A DNA stretch of 64,000 nucleotides from NCBI RefSeq assembly GCF_024297065.1, contig NZ_CP101114.1:372001-436000 (forward strand), written 5' to 3'. The notes under the pieces are model-generated. The model was not told the DNA's origin and did not search any database. It was given only the letters and a program-made list of their open reading frames with translations. Shown in pieces: positions 60,667 through 64,000 of this stretch; position 1 is the first letter of the stretch, and each line of letters opens with the position of its first letter. A program made the translations under genes and the position numbers. This DNA is from Bartonella harrusi (GTDB taxonomy: Bacteria > Pseudomonadota > Alphaproteobacteria > Rhizobiales > Rhizobiaceae).

Positions 60667-62169
60667 ATGGGCATCGTTGATACGCGCACTCCTGATTCCA
60701 AGCGTTTCATTTCTGGAGCTACAGGTGATTGGGAAGTCATCATTGGCATGGAGGTTCATGCGCAAATCATATCAAATTCAAAACTTTTTTCAGGAGCGTC
60801 GACAAAGTTTGGTGCAGAGCCAAATAATCACGTATCATTTATTGATGCGGCTATGCCTGGTATGTTGCCTGTCCTTAATCAGGAATGTGTACGTCAAGCG
60901 GTCCGAACGGGTTTGGGATTAAAAGCGAAGATTAATCTAAAATCTGTTTTTGATCGTAAGAATTATTTCTATCCAGATTTGCCACAGGGATATCAAATTT
61001 CTCAGTTTCGCTTTCCGATTGTAGGAGAGGGAAAAATTATTATATCTGTTGGTCCGGATTCGAATGGTCAGTTTGAAGACATTGAAATTGGCATTGAAAG
61101 ATTACATCTTGAGCAGGATGCAGGAAAATCGATGCATGACCAACATCCAACGATGTCTTTTGTTGATCTTAATCGTTCTGGTATTGCTCTTATGGAAATC
61201 GTTTCCAGACCGGATATGCGTTCATCAGATGAAGCCAAAGCGTATATGACGAAATTACGTACGATTGTCCGTTATTTGGGAACCTGCGATGGCAATATGG
61301 ATGAAGGTTCCATGCGTGCCGATGTGAACGTATCCGTTCGTCGCCCCGGTGAAGGTTTTGGAACACGCTGCGAAATTAAAAATGTTAATTCTATTCGCTT
61401 TATTGGGCAAGCGATAGAGTATGAAGCACGTCGTCAGATCGCAATTTTAGAAGATGGGGGTATCATAGATCAGGAAACGCGGCTTTTTGATGCGGTTAAA
61501 GGTGAAACGCGCTCTATGCGTTCGAAGGAAGAAGCGCATGATTATCGTTATTTTCCTGATCCAGACCTTTTACCATTAGAATTTGATCAAGCGTTTGTTG
61601 ATGCTCTGGCAGAGGAGTTGCCGGAATTACCGGACGATATAAAAGCACGTTTTATTAAGGAGATGGGGTTAACGGCGTATGATGCTTCCATTCTTGTGAC
61701 AGAAAAAGCTATTGCTGATTATTTTGAAGAAGTAGCACATGGGCGTGATGGAAAAACCGTTGCCAATTGGGTGATTAATGATCTTTTGGGTGCTTTAAAT
61801 AAAGATAATCGAGGGATTGAAGAGACACCAGTAACGCCCGAGCAATTAGGAGGCATTGTTGATCTTATCAAGGAAGGGATGATTTCTGGAAAAATTGCCA
61901 AAGATCTCTTTGAGATTATTTGGAATGAGGGAGGCGATCCGCGTCAGATTGTAGAAGAGCGCAATATGAAGCAGGTAACAGACACAAAGGCTATTGAGAA
62001 AGCTGTTGATGAGATTATTGCCAAGAATTCTGATAAAGTTACACAAGTAAAACAAAAGCCTGCTTTAGTTGGTTGGTTTGTTGGACAAGTCATGAAGGCA
62101 ACAGGGGGAAAGGCAAACCCTCAAGCTGTCAATAAACAGGTTAAGGAAAAACTTGGATTAGAAGATTAA
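60667..62169 (+). CDS. gatB: Aspartyl/glutamyl-tRNA amidotransferase subunit B
   Basis: GatB, with GatA and GatC, converts Glu-tRNA(Gln) or Asp-tRNA(Asn) to the amide. The 500 residues start with the kinase-like domain ([38 protein letters not shown]), contain [20 protein letters not shown] and the YqeY-like tail ending [20 protein letters not shown]. gatA and gatC are not nearby, as is usual in this group. Confidence 0.96.
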   Translation: MGIVDTRTPDSKRFISGATGDWEVIIGMEVHAQIISNSKLFSGASTKFGAEPNNHVSFIDAAMPGMLPVLNQECVRQAVRTGLGLKAKINLKSVFDRKNYFYPDLPQGYQISQFRFPIVGEGKIIISVGPDSNGQFEDIEIGIERLHLEQDAGKSMHDQHPTMSFVDLNRSGIALMEIVSRPDMRSSDEAKAYMTKLRTIVRYLGTCDGNMDEGSMRADVNVSVRRPGEGFGTRCEIKNVNSIRFIGQAIEYEARRQIAILEDGGIIDQETRLFDAVKGETRSMRSKEEAHDYRYFPDPDLLPLEFDQAFVDALAEELPELPDDIKARFIKEMGLTAYDASILVTEKAIADYFEEVAHGRDGKTVANWVINDLLGALNKDNRGIEETPVTPEQLGGIVDLIKEGMISGKIAKDLFEIIWNEGGDPRQIVEERNMKQVTDTKAIEKAVDEIIAKNSDKVTQVKQKPALVGWFVGQVMKATGGKANPQAVNKQVKEKLGLED

Positions 62170-62171
62170 GT

Positions 62172-62198
62172 TTTATGGAAGTGAAAAAAGTCCATAAA
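62172..62198. other. Weak hairpin after gatB
   Basis: An 8-bp inverted repeat (TTTATGGA, 11 bases, TCCATAAA) starts 3 bases past the gatB stop. It is AT-rich and lacks a T-run, so a terminator role is doubtful. Confidence 0.3.
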
Positions 62199-62344
62199 TA
62201 CAATATCTTATAGTTGATGGTTATAAATTAGCATTTCAAATGAAGCTGTGGTAGGTTTTCTGTAAGTAAAATTTTGTTTTCAACCATTTAAAAGTTACTA
62301 TACGTTTTATTCTAACGATTAATTTCGTAACGATATGAGAAGAA

Positions 62345-62755
62345 ATGAAAGAGAAGATGGCTAGTTTTTTGAAGCAAGTCTTCACGTGGTGGAGTGGAAA
62401 TACTATAAACACACGCTTTTTTACGTGGCGCAAAGGTAAGCGCGTCGGGGAAGATCAGTTTGGCAACGTTTATTATGAGGGAGGCACGCATAAAGATGGT
62501 TATTCGCGGCGTTGGGTAATCTATAAAGGTTATTCTGAAGCTTCTACTATTCCACCAGGTTGGCATGGCTGGATTCATCATCGCTGTGATAATCCTCCAA
62601 CACAGGAGGATTATCAACCCCATGAATGGGAAAAGCCTCACATCGCTAATATGACAGGGACAAGTGATGCTTATCGTCCAAAGGGGGCTATTCCTTACGG
62701 TGGTGAGCGCCCTTTGGTATCTGAAGATTATGATGCATGGTCGCCTAAGAGGTAA
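62345..62755 (+). CDS. NADH:ubiquinone oxidoreductase NDUFA12-family subunit
   Basis: The 136-residue protein has the family text TWWSGNTINTRFFTWRKGKR, VGEDQFGNVYYEGGTHKDGY and RRWVIYKGYSEASTIPPGWH. This is the 17-kDa accessory subunit of complex I shared by alphaproteobacteria and mitochondria (NDUFA12). It lies at the membrane arm/hydrophilic arm junction in the known structures. A second ATG at 62357 (MASFLKQ) is an equally possible start. The DUF2155 gene follows on the same strand, the usual neighbour. Confidence 0.88.
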   Translation: MKEKMASFLKQVFTWWSGNTINTRFFTWRKGKRVGEDQFGNVYYEGGTHKDGYSRRWVIYKGYSEASTIPPGWHGWIHHRCDNPPTQEDYQPHEWEKPHIANMTGTSDAYRPKGAIPYGGERPLVSEDYDAWSPKR

Positions 62756-62828
62756 AATATTTTGTTATATCTTATTAGTAAGAATTGTTTTTTATTTGCG
62801 GTTTATTTGATATGAAGAGAGCTTTTTA

Positions 62829-63222
62829 GTGTTAGTGTTGAGACGTTTTTTTTGTTTTTTTTTTCATGCAAATTGTAGTGGTTATGTCCTCTGTTGGTGG
62901 GGTGCAGGCTGAGCGTATTAGCAATGGCATTGCTGTTTTTGCAGGTCTTGATAAAATTACCGGTCGGACTACGCGTTTTGAAGTTTTTCTCGGTAAAGTT
63001 TATCAATACGGTGCTTTACAGGTTATTCCACGCGCATGTTATACGAGTTCTAAGGATGAACCAACCCGCACGACAGGTTTTGTTGAAGTCAATGAAGTAA
63101 CACTCGATAAAAAAGTGCGGCGTATTTTTACAGGGTGGATGTTTGCAGATAGTCCTGGCCTCAATGCTGTAGAGCATCCTATTTATGATGTGTGGTTGAA
63201 GGATTGTAAACAGGATTCTTAA
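62829..63222 (+). CDS. DUF2155 secreted protein; start region disturbed by a T10 run
   Basis: The body from ATG 62866 (ERISNGIAVFAGLDKITGRT, FEVFLGKVYQYGALQVIPRA, FTGWMFADSPGLNAVEHPIY) is a typical DUF2155 protein of 118 residues, function unknown. Its own start gives only a short leader. Upstream, a GTG at 62829 with AGAGAG seven bases earlier reads VLVLRRFFCFFF in another frame. Removing one T from the T10 run at 62855-62864 fuses the two into VLVLRRFFCFFFMQIVVVMS and then SVGGVQA, an ideal signal peptide cleaved before ERIS. So the true gene probably starts at 62829 and is frameshifted here. Confidence 0.7.
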
Positions 63223-63809
63223 AAGCTGCTATTCAAATAATTTTTTGTATGAAATGATGCATTAAAAATTAACGTATTATTTTTTATCAATATTCGCTAA
63301 AGGTAGCTTTTAAAACTGTAAGGATAAGATATTGCAGTAAGGATTTTTTATGTTTTCACTTCTTTGACGAATAAGTTGTTTATTTTACGTTTATATGAAT
63401 TTTCGTGAGGACGCGAGCTATCGAATTGATAAACTATAAAATACTATTATTATACAAAAAAAACCAATGCATAGGGAGAATTTTGTTTCCTGTTGGGAAG
63501 CATTAAACGAATGAGCAGTCATGATATGGTTATTAATATCTAAAGATTTTAGCTGACTTGAATAGTTTTCATTGAAATTTAGTAGAGTGTTTTGTGGATG
63601 GTTTTCTTTATATCCGCTTTTAAGGACCTTGTATAAGATACAAGTGTTTTCACGGTGAAATATTTGGCGTTTAAGAGAGGAAATGAAAAAGATATTAAGT
63701 TTAAAAGTTCTTTACTCGTTAAACCAATATTTTTGAGCAAAGCACTGTGTCCCCTAGAAAGTATGGTTTGTACAGCATATTGATGTATAAAGATAAATAT
63801 TTTTACTTG
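63223..63809. other. Spacer without a recognised gene
   Basis: AT-rich DNA with no family-like frame. A minus-strand frame at 63579-63845 (ending ADIKKTIHKTLY) has no ribosome site and resembles nothing I know. In related genomes aat or acc genes lie near here but are not in this window. Confidence 0.4.
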
Positions 63810-64000
63810 TATCATAACCAAAAAAATATTGTAAAATTTTCTCACCTCATCTCAAGTAAAATCACTTGCTTACATATCACAAAGGGAGCTAGTGTGTGGG
63901 TAACAAACTCTAAAGAAAGGGGTAAAAATACCTCTTATGAATCGTTTAAATACAAGGGTTGTTGTAATATTAGCGATTGGCAAATAATATGATGGTGTCG
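63810..64000 (+). pseudogene. Integrase scar, copy E: leader plus integrase start, running off the window
   Basis: A diverged leader (AATATTGTAAAATTTTCTC, then a CTCATCTC piece) is followed by GTGTGTGGGTAACAAACTC and AAAGAAAGGGGTAAAAA, as in copy B. An ATG in place of the integrase start gives MNRLNTRVVVILAIGK then a stop, matching the starts of copies A to C. What follows lies outside the window, so a longer remnant is possible. Confidence 0.6.

Noticed and set aside
63579..63845. 88-residue minus-strand frame
   Set aside because: AT-rich chance frame without ribosome site; its end lies in the leader of integrase scar E.

Overview
The window is a chromosomal segment of a low-GC alphaproteobacterium of the order Rhizobiales, most likely a Bartonella species. 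The call rests on gene order (ispDF, ntrY-ntrX-trkA, pdhA-pdhB-pdhC-lpdA-lipA, clpP-clpX-lon-hupB), an E1-beta subunit with its own lipoyl domain, a RirA-type Rrf2 regulator, AT-rich DNA and long decayed spacers. The species call is inference; no database search was run.

Layout. 1-10.6 kb: tail of an unknown membrane-anchored gene, rsmE, gshA, a decayed 2.3 kb spacer with two integrase scars, tcyP-type cystine transporter, an NDUFAF5-like methyltransferase, comF, grxC, ubiG and lysC. 10.6-20 kb: empty spacer, nhaA, a large single-span membrane protein, an SLC13/RCK-type transporter, a YfgM-like protein and der. 20-25 kb: a 22-copy 7-bp tandem repeat inside an integrase scar, then the F0 operon atpI-atpB-atpE-atpF'-atpF, then another scar in opposite orientation. 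25-34 kb: NDUFAF6-like protein, ppiD, tpiA, secG, pyrG, kdsA, eno. 34-36 kb: one intact TM2-domain gene followed by two decayed tandem copies. 36-43 kb: ftsB, the pyruvate dehydrogenase operon, lpdA, lipA and a COQ10/RatA protein. 43-50.7 kb: pncC/cinA, ispDF, rirA, ntrY, ntrX, trkA. 50.7-56.8 kb: a broken glycosyltransferase, then clpP, clpX, lon, hupB. 57-64 kb: trmFO, tRNA-Leu(TAG), tig, gatB, an NDUFA12 homologue, a DUF2155 protein and a fifth integrase scar at the right edge.

Most genes are core metabolism and housekeeping: central carbon (tpiA, eno, PDH), energy (F0, complex I accessory proteins), protein quality control (ppiD, clpP, clpX, lon, tig), cell envelope (kdsA, secG, ftsB) and redox or iron control (gshA, grxC, tcyP, rirA). 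No defence system, CRISPR array, secretion system or intact mobile element was found. The unusual content is decay and repeat structure: a dispersed family of integrase 5' ends sharing one leader, a heptanucleotide satellite grown inside one copy, a tandem TM2 family in decay, genes whose frame breaks at a poly-T run (atpF', DUF2155, one small ORF), an ispDF gene with no ordinary start codon, and RpoH-like promoters before clpP and lon.
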